A DNA stretch of 37,166 nucleotides, from assembly GCA_022712315.1 (NCBI GenBank), contig JALAGS010000207.1, positions 1 through 37,166 on the forward strand, given 5' to 3'. The translations under genes were made by a program, and so were the position numbers. The notes beneath the pieces were generated by a model. It was not told the origin of the DNA. It did not search any database and saw only the letters and a program-made list of their open reading frames with translations. Source of the stretch: Sphingobacterium sp. GTDB lineage: Bacteria > Bacteroidota > Bacteroidia > Sphingobacteriales > Sphingobacteriaceae. This document shows positions 7,728 through 16,235 of this stretch, in pieces. The number at the start of each line of letters is the position of its first letter. The first letter of the stretch is position 1.

Positions 7728-8094
7728 AAGAATAATGATTTGTGACGACGATGAGGGAATACTTGAAGTTCTCGAACTATATTTAGAATTAGAGGGGTAC
7801 GTTGTTTTTACCGTAGCTAATAGTATCAAGCTCGTTGAGCAGATAACACTACATTCGCCCGATTTACTGCTTCTCGATCTGTGGATGCCTTTGCTTTCCG
7901 GAGATCAGGCGATAAGGATTATCCGCGAAAGCGATATGATGAGCGCTTTACCCATCATTGTGCTTTCCGCAAGCGTGGATGGTGCAGCAGTAGCCACCGC
8001 CATGGGAGCAGATGGTTTTATTGCCAAACCTTTTGATCTCGACGATATTAAATTAAATATTGATCGAATGATTAACAAGGAACCTCCACAATAA
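7717..8094 (+). CDS. Single-domain response regulator, partner of the LOV kinase
   Basis: The 125-residue protein is a lone receiver (CheY-like) domain with no output domain. The acidic pocket ICDDD (9-12), phospho-acceptor Asp54 in LLLDLWMP, Ser84 in VLSAS and Lys104 in AKPFD are all present. The ATG at 7717 overlaps the kinase stop by 11 bp, so the two are translationally coupled and almost certainly a cognate pair. A longer frame opening at 7654 lies inside the kinase gene and is not used. With no DNA-binding domain, output must pass by protein contact or a phosphorelay to another protein outside this operon. Confidence 0.9.
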   Translation: METKRIMICDDDEGILEVLELYLELEGYVVFTVANSIKLVEQITLHSPDLLLLDLWMPLLSGDQAIRIIRESDMMSALPIIVLSASVDGAAVATAMGADGFIAKPFDLDDIKLNIDRMINKEPPQ

Positions 8095-8118
8095 TTTCAT
8101 GTTCGGTTTATTTATCAA

Positions 8119-8126
8119 TATATTTG
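8119..8126 (+). promoter_or_regulatory. Possible -7 element for the first GNAT gene
   Basis: TATATTTG matches TAnnTTTG, and the ATG follows 24 bp downstream. No convincing -33 TTG is present, so this is tentative. Confidence 0.35.
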
Positions 8127-8150
8127 GCTATCGCCTAAATATAAAATAAC

Positions 8151-8639
8151 ATGGATAATCCTAACTTTCAACTTGCTCTTAGACCGACAATATTCACTGA
8201 CTTAGAAACACATTATCAGTTTCAACTAGATGAAGATGCAAATCATCTCGCCGCTTTTACCTCAACCAGTTCTTCAGATAAGGAAGCTTATCTTGAGAAA
8301 TATGGTAGATTTCTTACTGAGCCAAGCATTAACAACCAAACAATTCTAATTGATGGTACCATTGTTGGGAGTATAGCGAAGTTTGTAATTGGAGAAGATG
8401 CTGAAATCACCTATTGGATTGATCGAAAATTCTGGGGACGAGGTATTGCGACAAGAGCACTCAAAACCTTTCTTTCACTTGAAACAATTCGTCCTATTTA
8501 CGGGCGTGTAGCTTTTGACAATATAGGCTCTCAAAAAGTATTGGAAAATTGCGGCTTTGTTAAAATAGGTACAGACCATGGTTTTGCAAATGCACGACAA
8601 ACTGAAATTGAAGAATTTATTTATAGACTGGACGGTTAA
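8151..8639 (+). CDS. GNAT acetyltransferase, RimJ/RimL-like
   Basis: The 162-residue protein belongs to the Acetyltransf_3 branch of GNAT enzymes, which move acetyl from acetyl-CoA to an amine. It opens with LALRPTIFTDLETHYQFQ, has the beta-4 segment AEITYWIDRKFWG, the acetyl-CoA pyrophosphate loop GRGIATRALKTFL and the C-terminal VAFDNIGSQKVLENCGF, where Asn and the GF pair are typical. The acceptor (ribosomal N-terminus, amino sugar, antibiotic or small amine) cannot be inferred. It stands alone, convergent with the next GNAT gene. Confidence 0.85.
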   Translation: MDNPNFQLALRPTIFTDLETHYQFQLDEDANHLAAFTSTSSSDKEAYLEKYGRFLTEPSINNQTILIDGTIVGSIAKFVIGEDAEITYWIDRKFWGRGIATRALKTFLSLETIRPIYGRVAFDNIGSQKVLENCGFVKIGTDHGFANARQTEIEEFIYRLDG

Positions 8640-8689
8640 ACTAATAATTTGAGTGAGGTATGCTGAGCCTGCTGCGGTAAACTTGTCAA

Positions 8690-9154
8690 TTAGCCGTCGA
8701 TTTCCATCCGCATCTCCAATAAATTGGGCTTAAATCCAACTTTGCGATAAGCATTTTTTGCGATGGTATTTTCATCATAAACCTGTAGCCTAACTTCTGA
8801 GATATTTCTTTCTTTGGCCCAGCTTATCAATCTCTCTAGAATTAACTTGTTAATGCCTTGACCTCGGTATGCAGGTTTAACATACATAAAACCTAGATAA
8901 GCATATTTTTTATACTTCTGATAGGGCTTAGCATCCAATAGCTTAGCATACCCTGATCCGACAAGTTGATCTTCAACAACTGCAACGAGCACTTCTGCTT
9001 CCTCGGACCTGACCAGTGCTAAGAGATCATAATAATGAATTTCACCTTCTTTTAATGTATTGTCAAAAGGTCGCTCCGCTTCAACAATACCCTGTTCAAA
9101 TTCGATTAATGCATCGACTTCATTTTCCCGCGCTTGTCTTATGATTGTTTTCAT
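8690..9154 (-). CDS. GNAT-family N-acetyltransferase
   Basis: The 154-residue protein is a classical Acetyltransf_1 GNAT: IIRQARENEVDALIEFE at the N-terminus, YLGFMYVKPAYRGQGINKLI as motif A with the CoA loop RGQGIN, and LQVYDENTIAKNAYRKVGF as motif B. It is not closely similar to the neighbouring GNAT, so this is not a recent duplication. Acceptor unknown. Confidence 0.85.
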   Translation of the reverse strand: MKTIIRQARENEVDALIEFEQGIVEAERPFDNTLKEGEIHYYDLLALVRSEEAEVLVAVVEDQLVGSGYAKLLDAKPYQKYKKYAYLGFMYVKPAYRGQGINKLILERLISWAKERNISEVRLQVYDENTIAKNAYRKVGFKPNLLEMRMEIDG

Positions 9155-9332
9155 ACTTAAAATTTCCAGTTACAATAAGGTTATTTAAATATTACACTCT
9201 ATATCTTGATAAGGATTATTGCAATATACTAAATCTAGTTGCACGTGCTACTTTATGATTTGAATTTTTATGAACGATTCCATCGTAAGGGCTGTTCAGC
9301 AGATAACAGTATTTCAACAAAAAATAGAAAAT

Positions 9333-10217
9333 ATGACGCAGTTTAAAAATCCACACACGAAATATCCGGTACCGCCATTTCCAAAGCAGAAGCAGGAAGT
9401 TCCTGGAACGGAATCTGAAATGAAACCAAAGGCTGATCATGGTGAAGAAAGCTATGTCGGCAGTGGTAAATTGAATGGCGCAAAAGCTATTATTACGGGA
9501 GCAGATTCGGGCATAGGCCGTGCTATAGCAATCGCTTATGCGCGCGAAGGTGCCGATCTGGTCATCAGTTACGGTTATGACATTGAAGATGAAGACGCTA
9601 ATGAAACAGCACGCCTGGTAAAAAAGGAAGGTCGTAAAGCTATTCTATCAAAGGGAGATCTTCGTGATGAAAAATATTGCAATAAATTGATTGATAGTGC
9701 AATATCTGAACTTGGAGGCCTTGATATTCTGGTAAATAACGCGGCATATCAAATGGCACACAAAACCTTAGAAGAGCTTACAGCAGCGGAATGGGATTGT
9801 GCTTTTGAAACAAATATTCGGAGTATGTTCTATTTATCTAGAGCAGCTGTCCCGCATATGCTGCCAGGAAGTTCTATTATTAATACAGCATCTGTCAACT
9901 CTTATCATCCTAATGCCGTTCTATTAGACTATGCTGCCACCAAGGGCGCAATTCAGAATTTTACGGCTAATCTTGCGCAAATGCTCCTCGAACAAGATAA
10001 AGGTATTCGCGTCAATGCTGTGGCACCAGGCCCCGTTTGGACGCCTCTAATTCCTTCAACAATGCCTGAACCGGAGAATTTTGGTAAGGAAAGTCCAATC
10101 AAACGGCCAGCCCAACCCGCAGAAATTGCGCCAGCTTATGTTTTCTTAGCCTCCGAAGAGAGTAGCTATATAGCCGGCGCTACATTGGCTATAACCGGGG
10201 GTAAAATTGCCATATAA
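9333..10217 (+). CDS. Short-chain dehydrogenase/reductase (YghA/YhdF-like)
   Basis: The 294-residue NAD(P)-dependent oxidoreductase has the long N-terminal tail of the YghA/YhdF-type SDRs (PFPKQKQEVPGTESEMKPKADHGEESY), then the Rossmann glycine motif TGADSGIGRA, NNAAY, the catalytic Ser in NTASVNSY, YxxxK as YAATK, and PGPVWTPL. The ATG at 9333 is chosen because the 21 residues added by the ATG at 9270 do not look like the family. Substrate unknown; related proteins are often linked to stress. A hairpin follows the stop. Confidence 0.88.
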   Translation: MTQFKNPHTKYPVPPFPKQKQEVPGTESEMKPKADHGEESYVGSGKLNGAKAIITGADSGIGRAIAIAYAREGADLVISYGYDIEDEDANETARLVKKEGRKAILSKGDLRDEKYCNKLIDSAISELGGLDILVNNAAYQMAHKTLEELTAAEWDCAFETNIRSMFYLSRAAVPHMLPGSSIINTASVNSYHPNAVLLDYAATKGAIQNFTANLAQMLLEQDKGIRVNAVAPGPVWTPLIPSTMPEPENFGKESPIKRPAQPAEIAPAYVFLASEESSYIAGATLAITGGKIAI

Positions 10218-10240
10218 CTGAAGGGTAATATATTATTTTT

Positions 10241-10286
10241 TAACACACTAGCTGTGAGATATTTGAAGCTAGTGTGTTATAATTTT
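10241..10286 (+). terminator. Hairpin between the SDR and glycoside-hydrolase genes
   Basis: TAACACACTAGCT (10241-10253) and AGCTAGTGTGTTA (10267-10279) form a perfect 13-bp stem with a 13-nt loop, followed by TAATTTT. The genes on both sides converge on it. The T-run is weak, so it is a likely rather than certain terminator. Confidence 0.65.
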
Positions 10287-10315
10287 AAAGAATAGGTTTA
10301 AGCCTTCAGTTTTAT

Positions 10316-12499
10316 TTATTCTACCGTAAACCAACGATAGCTTTCTGCAGGAATTGTAACGCTTAACATCACTTTCGAATCATGATCTAAGGAGACTTTT
10401 TTTGTCGATTTATCATCAAAGCCTATTTTAGCCTGACCAGTTATTCCTGTATAGTATAGTGGAACTTTTATTGTTCGCGTAATCGCTGTTTTCAGTGGGT
10501 TGAACAGCATACCAAACCCTTTGACTCCTCTTTCAGTTGCGTTGACATGTAAAAAGCCGTCCCAGTCCCTTCCGTCGGCCCGACGAAGATGGATTAGGTC
10601 TGAATTTAGGATCGTACGATATTTTTTATACCATTGAATGACATCGATAACAGTCTGCTTGGTTTCTTCGCTGTCGTACAGACGCGGCCCTCGGTAACAA
10701 GCCTGGACTCCAGCACCATAATATTGCATCATAAGTTGCTTGTAGTCTTCCCGGTGTTCATGGAGTGGTTCCAATACAGCATCTTTGCCTCCACCTTGAT
10801 AGGCTGTTAATGGTACAAAGCCCCATGCCATAGACGGATTCTCCTCCCAAAGTGCATCGAAGATATTCTGACGGTTGAGTATGCGCTGGTTTTCACGAGG
10901 GAGTGAAAAATTCACCTCACGATATCCCAATCCTGTTTTGTTAGAACCATCCAAAAAATACCAATCCGGTGAATTTATATAAACTCCACGAGCATTGAGC
11001 CAGTGATAAAGTTCTTTTTGCATATTAAATTGTACCCATTGACTGTCTTCAAGGCCATGGTGACCGCGATGATTTGTCGAGGCACATTGGTCGCCCGGAA
11101 AAGGACCATCATTTTCCCAGATATCGAAACCAGTTTTTTCAAAGAATGTTTTAATACGTTTTGTATAGCCTATTCCCCACTCAGAACCAAAACATGGCGC
11201 ATTCCCAAAGAAGGTACCACCTGTTTTACCGGTCTTGGGGTTAATCACATCATCAGCGTCACTGATTTTACGGGAGCTGAATAAGGAATAAGTACCAATT
11301 TTAATATTTCTGTGATGGGCATAATCAGCTATTTTTTTGAGGTTTAAAAGGTTTGCTGCGGTCGTATCCTCCATATTTACATGGCTTCCAAAGCTTAATA
11401 TAAGTGCCTCGTATCCAGTGGCAACACATTGATCAATAGCTGTATATACCTGATCGTCTGTTTTGCTGACGAGATGCATAAATATTGGATTGGCCGTAGT
11501 CCATGGCGCGATTGTACGGTACATTTTCCGGATAGTAAGGCCTCTGCGTTCTCGGTCGTAACTATCCATCAATAGTTCCCAAGAACGAATAGATACGAAG
11601 TCATCTTTCGGCTGCAATTTGAGACCTACACCCAGCTTCGGATATACTTCCATAATAGCTGGAGTTTTGTAGTCGTAATTTACCTGGGAGGTATAGGTAG
11701 AGTCGGCCCTCCAATGCAATGACTGATCGCTCAGATGGTAGCGCATCGCATTGTTAAAAGCAAAGTTGCTCTCAACATACAAGCCATGCTGTTTTTTCAT
11801 GTCTTCAACCGACCCAACTACAGCGCTTTCTTCTTCGACCAATGCCAGCTTTTCATGGATAACTTGGTTGATCTGCACTTCATGACTATTATTATTCTGT
11901 ACTGTGACCCATTTGCTGATCAGTGGGATATCATCGTAAATGGCATAGTGTACTTTTACAGCTATCTCTGACAGGCCTGATGTCTTGGGACTAGCATAGC
12001 TGAATGTCAGAACCTTCCCCTTAGCTGCGGAGGTGTGGGTTGCCCACCACTTGTCACCGTTCCAGCGTAAGAGTGGATCCAGGTTACGAATTTCATAGTT
12101 TATAAAAATGAAGTCTTCATTACTAGCCGTAAAATTCTTCATCCATTCTGGTCTCAGGTAGGCACGTTCTTTTTGGCCATAGGCCCCACCTACATTGTAC
12201 CATTTGCCATTAAGCTGCAGTTGTGCTTCAGGTTGTACAGCGCGGATAAGCTGCTGTCCTGTAACAAGGTTTGTGAAATCATAGCAAAATGCGTTTGGCT
12301 TTACTTTAAACGAGCGACGTACAAGTCCATTTTCAAGTATAATATCTTGATCTTTAACTACGATATGTGATTGATATTGGCCGGATTGACACATCAGCCA
12401 ATCACGCTGCTCGGGTTTTTTGGTCTGTGCAAATCCATTGCCTGAACCTATGAAGGCTAGCGTAAGGGTATATGCTGACAGAAATAACTTAAATCTCAT
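10316..12499 (-). CDS. Secreted glycoside-hydrolase-like protein, alpha-galactosidase-like
   Basis: The 727-residue protein has a signal peptide ending GFAQ (~1-25). The first ~320 residues look like a beta-rich domain with DIILENGLVRRSFKV and RSWELLMDSYDRERRG. A (beta/alpha)-barrel-like part follows, with LILSFGSHVNMED, KIGTYSLFS and FDIWENDGPFPGD, then YINSPDWYFLDGSNKTGLGYRE and YYGAGVQACYRGPRLYD. The order resembles clan GH-D (GH27/GH31/GH36) enzymes, with Asp464 and Asp517 as candidate nucleophile and acid/base; this is by eye only. The C-terminal ~80 residues form a beta domain. A perfect LacI-type palindrome lies upstream (12566-12581). Likely action on a plant or host glycan in the periplasm. 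Confidence 0.65.
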   Translation of the reverse strand: MRFKLFLSAYTLTLAFIGSGNGFAQTKKPEQRDWLMCQSGQYQSHIVVKDQDIILENGLVRRSFKVKPNAFCYDFTNLVTGQQLIRAVQPEAQLQLNGKWYNVGGAYGQKERAYLRPEWMKNFTASNEDFIFINYEIRNLDPLLRWNGDKWWATHTSAAKGKVLTFSYASPKTSGLSEIAVKVHYAIYDDIPLISKWVTVQNNNSHEVQINQVIHEKLALVEEESAVVGSVEDMKKQHGLYVESNFAFNNAMRYHLSDQSLHWRADSTYTSQVNYDYKTPAIMEVYPKLGVGLKLQPKDDFVSIRSWELLMDSYDRERRGLTIRKMYRTIAPWTTANPIFMHLVSKTDDQVYTAIDQCVATGYEALILSFGSHVNMEDTTAANLLNLKKIADYAHHRNIKIGTYSLFSSRKISDADDVINPKTGKTGGTFFGNAPCFGSEWGIGYTKRIKTFFEKTGFDIWENDGPFPGDQCASTNHRGHHGLEDSQWVQFNMQKELYHWLNARGVYINSPDWYFLDGSNKTGLGYREVNFSLPRENQRILNRQNIFDALWEENPSMAWGFVPLTAYQGGGKDAVLEPLHEHREDYKQLMMQYYGAGVQACYRGPRLYDSEETKQTVIDVIQWYKKYRTILNSDLIHLRRADGRDWDGFLHVNATERGVKGFGMLFNPLKTAITRTIKVPLYYTGITGQAKIGFDDKSTKKVSLDHDSKVMLSVTIPAESYRWFTVE

Positions 12500-12565
12500 G
12501 GTTTATCTAACGAGTTGGAAAGTGAAATATAGGAGATTTAATTAACTTAGAAAAAGGTATTCATA

Positions 12566-12581
12566 ATGCAATCGATTGCAT
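12566..12581. promoter_or_regulatory. LacI-type operator palindrome
   Basis: ATGCAATCGATTGCAT is a perfect 16-bp palindrome with a central CG, the hallmark of LacI/GalR-family operators. It lies 67 bp upstream of the glycoside-hydrolase ATG and just before the stop of the next minus-strand gene. The likely role is sugar-responsive control of the glycoside hydrolase. No LacI-family gene is in the window. Confidence 0.6.
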
Positions 12582-12599
12582 AAAACCGAGTGTTCTGAA

Positions 12600-13607
12600 T
12601 TATTTCCTGTCTCGATAAAATTCCCGTTTTTCCAATGTCCCATTTTCATAAGATTCAGTGTAAATCAACGGTCCTTTTTTTCTTGTATGGACTATCGGCT
12701 CCCCCGTTTCTTCATTATATTCCTGTAATAATTTATAGTATTTCCATTTTCCACTTGGCAATCCTTTATTATAGGTTGCTTCCAGATAAGTATAACTATC
12801 TGTGAATGCTGGATATTGCTCTAAATCCACATAATGATTTGATTTAAATTCTATCCATTTTCCTTCTTTGCAGTGATTCATTACCACGCCCTCTTCCTCC
12901 TCACCTCTATATAAACCATTCTGATCGTAGTATCGGGAAAATTTCCCATTGGCTAAAATCTGATACTGATGTGGAGGTTTAGGTTTAAATGGATCATCAT
13001 TAAATTCATAATCCTGCAAAGAGATCTTATAATATTTATTGATATAAAACAAGGTATAATTTGCAAATCCCATTTCTCCTTCATGATGCAGATATATTCG
13101 CATCATATCTACAGGTTGATTGTCCTTTACCGAAATTAAATACATCTTTTCGATAAAGGGTTCGGCATAACGGGCAGTGTTGTAGACAGCCATAAAATGA
13201 AGTGAATAGCCACCATATGGGATAAAATCTGCAGCAATTTTAACTTTGTTATATTTTTCATTGACACTTTTATTGTATGGAAATGAAACATCATATTCTT
13301 CGGAGAGCGATAGAAGTTTTTTTTCGATTACTTGATCAAATTTCAAAGTGCTGACGGCTCTTGATTTACCTTGGTCTTGTATTATAGAGAGTACGGAGTC
13401 AATAGACAGCCGTTTTGAAATAGCTGCATCCCCAAAGGGAAGCCTTATACTATTTTTCTTATCCGTGTTAAAAACAATACACCGCTCGTTTGATCCATGC
13501 ACAGGTCTATTAGCCTCTTTTTTATTCGTTTGTGCTGTACTATTGTTGAAAAGAAGCAAAAGGATAAAACAAGCGTAGTTCATCTTTTGAAACAGGACCT
13601 TTTTCAT
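12600..13607 (-). CDS. Secreted protein with C-terminal MORN-like (YwqK-type) repeats
   Basis: The 335-residue protein has a signal peptide ending NNSTAQ. The middle is unrecognised. The C-terminal third has repeats of the MORN_2 type: GKFSRYYDQNGLYRGE, CKEGKWIEFKSN, LPSGKWKYYKLL and YENGTLEKREFYRD. Such repeats appear in many Bacteroidota exported proteins and are often automatically labelled YwqK-family antitoxin; there is no toxin beside it, so that name says little. ATG 13607 or ATG 13583 could be the start; both leave a usable signal peptide. Function unknown. Confidence 0.7.
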   Translation of the reverse strand: MKKVLFQKMNYACFILLLLFNNSTAQTNKKEANRPVHGSNERCIVFNTDKKNSIRLPFGDAAISKRLSIDSVLSIIQDQGKSRAVSTLKFDQVIEKKLLSLSEEYDVSFPYNKSVNEKYNKVKIAADFIPYGGYSLHFMAVYNTARYAEPFIEKMYLISVKDNQPVDMMRIYLHHEGEMGFANYTLFYINKYYKISLQDYEFNDDPFKPKPPHQYQILANGKFSRYYDQNGLYRGEEEEGVVMNHCKEGKWIEFKSNHYVDLEQYPAFTDSYTYLEATYNKGLPSGKWKYYKLLQEYNEETGEPIVHTRKKGPLIYTESYENGTLEKREFYRDRK

Positions 13608-13675
13608 TTGTCTTCTTGAGCGTTTAGAAATTATAAATTGAGCTTTACAGAAAGATTTTAATAATTAGAATGTAT

Positions 13676-13683
13676 TACATTTG
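13676..13683 (+). promoter_or_regulatory. Likely -7 element of the AraC-family gene
   Basis: TACATTTG matches TAnnTTTG and lies 28 bp before the ATG. A -33 TTG at the usual distance is not seen, which would fit a promoter that needs an activator. Confidence 0.45.
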
Positions 13684-13711
13684 CTTGACTTTCAAGCGAG
13701 CAAAATAAAAA

Positions 13712-14533
13712 ATGGATCAGAACACGACTTTGAGAACTATAAACTATTCAGGCATCTTTCTCTCTTGTTTTTCCGAATATAGCGAAAAGTGTATCCATGC
13801 AACTCCAGAGCATGTATTGCTTTATCTATATTCGGGCGAACAGGTGATTGAAGATAGGGATAAAAAGATTACTATACAAGCTGGTGAATGTGCATTTATA
13901 CGCCGTAATCACCGCTTGTTGATGTATAAGAATAGTAAAGGTGAAGATTTATACAATGGTATTTCCTTAACTTTCAATCGGACACTTCTGCGCGACTTTT
14001 ACGGCAAACTGAGCAAAAATAATTTGCCTAAGAAGGCTCCATTATCGGATAAGAATGTTTTTAAAATTGATGCGAGAGCAGATATTACCAGTCTTTTCCA
14101 GTCATTAGTCCCCTATTTTGATGAGAAACTAAAACCTTCAGACGGCGTCGCCCAGCTTAAGTTACAGGAGGGCATCTATGCCCTATTAAACAATTCGGAA
14201 ATCTTCTTTCCTATTTTGTTTGATTTCGCGGAGCCTTGGAAAATCGATATTCTTGAATTTTTGAATGAAAATTATATGGACGAGCTCACGATGGAGCAAA
14301 TCGCATTCTATACTGGCCGGAGTTTAGCAACATTCAAAAGGGACTTTAAAAAGATTAGCAACCTAAGTCCACAGAAATGGTTAATTAAAAGACGTCTGGA
14401 AGCTGCTTATATCAAACTGAAAGAAGAAGGCAAAAAAGTGAATGATGTTTATCTCGAAGTGGGGTTTAAAAATCCTTCTCATTTTTCAACTGCTTTTAAA
14501 AAGAATTACGGTTTTGCCCCCTCAGAAATTTAA
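13712..14533 (+). CDS. AraC-family transcriptional regulator
   Basis: The 273-residue protein has a cupin-like N-terminal half (HVLLYLYSGEQVIEDRDKKITIQAGECAFIRRNHR) and a C-terminal double HTH (~175-270): MEQIAFYTGRSLATFKRDFKKI and LEVGFKNPSHFSTAFKKNYGFAPSEI, the classic AraC signature. It lies 182 bp upstream of the epoxide-hydrolase gene on the same strand and probably activates it. The inducer is unknown. The closest-looking relatives by eye are the regulators that sit next to stress or detoxification enzymes in Bacteroidota. Confidence 0.9.
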   Translation: MDQNTTLRTINYSGIFLSCFSEYSEKCIHATPEHVLLYLYSGEQVIEDRDKKITIQAGECAFIRRNHRLLMYKNSKGEDLYNGISLTFNRTLLRDFYGKLSKNNLPKKAPLSDKNVFKIDARADITSLFQSLVPYFDEKLKPSDGVAQLKLQEGIYALLNNSEIFFPILFDFAEPWKIDILEFLNENYMDELTMEQIAFYTGRSLATFKRDFKKISNLSPQKWLIKRRLEAAYIKLKEEGKKVNDVYLEVGFKNPSHFSTAFKKNYGFAPSEI

Positions 14534-14715
14534 CAATCTGGTCCTGTCCTTTGATTACTGACAACTATCCATAAAGCCTGTCTGCTCGTACCTCTATGTG
14601 ACCAACTCGACAGCCAATATGTCCAGTTGAGCCTATTGTTTCTTTAAATGCCCCTCAGCCTGATCTAAATTTGTCTTAACAAGAAAATTAGAACGGCATT
14701 CAAAAACTAGAAACA

Positions 14716-16011
14716 ATGAAAATAACACTTTCAACAATCCTTTTAGCGGCAACATACTCGTTAAGTATCCCTACAATTGTAAATGCACAGTATTATGAAA
14801 CATCTGTGTCTTTTTCAACACTCAATACGGAAATAAGACCCTTTAAAATTAGCATTCCACAGGCAAAACTTGACGAACTTAAAAAACGTATTGCCCAGAC
14901 CCGATTTCCAGATAGGGAAACAGTCAAAGATGAATCACAAGGCGTACAGCTTGCCCAGCTTAAAGATCTTGTATCTTATTGGGGAACTGGCTATGATTGG
15001 AGGAAACTGGAGAAAAAATTAAATGCTCTTCCACAGTATGTTACCCATATTGACGGATTAGATATTCAATTCATTCATGTACGTTCTAAAGAAACCAATG
15101 CTTTGCCATTGATCCTTACCCATGGCTGGCCAGGTTCTCCACTCGAATTTATCGACGCAATAGGTCCTTTAACTGACCCTGTCAGTTATGGCGGAAAAGC
15201 AGAAGATGCCTTCGACGTGATTATACCGGCAATACCGGGTTATGGTTTCTCAGAAATTCCTAAAGAAATAGGCTGGAATCCCGATCGTGTTGCAAAAGCC
15301 TGGGATGTATTGGTAAAACGCCTCGGATACACAAAATATGTTTCTGAGGGCGGCGACCATGGGTCGGTCATCTCGGATGCATTAGCCAGACAGGCCCCTT
15401 CAGGTCTTCTGGGGATCCACCTGACAATGCCAGCCACAATTCCTTTTGAATTAGTTAAACCGATAAATGCAGGAGACCCTGCTCCAACGGGGCTTTCAGA
15501 AGATGAATGCAATGCTTATGTGGCCTTAAGTACCTTTTTTGGAAAAAATGCCGCCTATGGCGGAATGATGGTGACACGGCCACAGACCACCGGTTATTTA
15601 CTTTCCGACTCCCCTAGTGCCCTAGCTGCATTTCTCTACGAAAAAATTGCTGAATGGAGCGAAAGCGATCTCCATCCAGAAAATGTAATCGGCAGAGATG
15701 CAATACTTGACGATATAACATTATACTGGCTGACAAATACGGGTGCCTCTTCCTCAAGATTCTATTGGGAAAATAGCAACAATAATTTTAGCTCCGATCA
15801 TCAAAAGACCAAGAATATCAAAGTTCCAGTGGCAATTTCAGTATTCCCGCATGAAATCTATCAAGCACCTGAAAGTTGGTCGAAAGCGGCTTACCCTTCA
15901 TTATATTACTACCATAAGGCACCTAAAGGCGGGCATTTTGCTGCCTGGGAACAGCCACAGGTATTTACCGAAGAGCTTAGAGCTGCATTCAAACCACTTA
16001 GATTACACTGA
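14716..16011 (+). CDS. Exported epoxide hydrolase, EHN plus alpha/beta-hydrolase
   Basis: The 431-residue protein has a signal peptide ending IVNAQ, an EHN domain (~38-150; FKISIPQAKLDELKKRIAQTRFPD, DWRKLEKKLNALPQY) and an alpha/beta-hydrolase domain. HGWPGS (136-141) forms the oxyanion hole, GGDHGS holds the likely nucleophile Asp214, and GGHFAAWEQP carries the catalytic His407. The family opens epoxides to diols through an ester intermediate, as in the juvenile-hormone/microsomal type. The motif is GGDHG rather than the common GGDWG. Export to the periplasm suggests detoxification of outside epoxides. The AraC gene upstream is the likely regulator. Confidence 0.9.
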   Translation: MKITLSTILLAATYSLSIPTIVNAQYYETSVSFSTLNTEIRPFKISIPQAKLDELKKRIAQTRFPDRETVKDESQGVQLAQLKDLVSYWGTGYDWRKLEKKLNALPQYVTHIDGLDIQFIHVRSKETNALPLILTHGWPGSPLEFIDAIGPLTDPVSYGGKAEDAFDVIIPAIPGYGFSEIPKEIGWNPDRVAKAWDVLVKRLGYTKYVSEGGDHGSVISDALARQAPSGLLGIHLTMPATIPFELVKPINAGDPAPTGLSEDECNAYVALSTFFGKNAAYGGMMVTRPQTTGYLLSDSPSALAAFLYEKIAEWSESDLHPENVIGRDAILDDITLYWLTNTGASSSRFYWENSNNNFSSDHQKTKNIKVPVAISVFPHEIYQAPESWSKAAYPSLYYYHKAPKGGHFAAWEQPQVFTEELRAAFKPLRLH

Positions 16012-16082
16012 TTTTAATACGATGATTTCTTAACATATGCCTATCTATTCGAAGAATATTTAGTTGCCATTTCAAATATAAA

Positions 16083-16120
16083 AGAGCCCGTTTAAACAAG
16101 TCTATTTGTCATCGGGCTCA
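16083..16120 (+). terminator. Possible terminator after the epoxide hydrolase
   Basis: GAGCCCG (16084-16090) pairs with CGGGCTC (16113-16119), and an inner ACAA/TTGT pairing shortens the loop. No clean T-run follows. Confidence 0.45.
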
Positions 16121-16235
16121 TAAATCTTGTTCCAGTTATACATTGAAATACAGACTGACATTTTCTTTCAATAAAGAGGCACATTGAACGCAGTCAACTG
16201 AATATAGAAAAGCTCTAACAGATAAAACCAAGAAA

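Noticed and set aside
8151..9154. Two neighbouring GNAT genes as a duplication or toxin-antitoxin pair
   Set aside because: The sequences belong to different GNAT branches, are convergent, and no DNA-binding antitoxin of the RHH type is present.
9270..9332. 21-residue N-terminal extension of the SDR
   Set aside because: It does not resemble the family, and the ATG at 9333 gives the expected start.
12600..13607. Reading the MORN-like protein as an antitoxin of a toxin-antitoxin pair
   Set aside because: There is no adjacent toxin gene, and the protein has a signal peptide. The antitoxin label comes only from repeat similarity.
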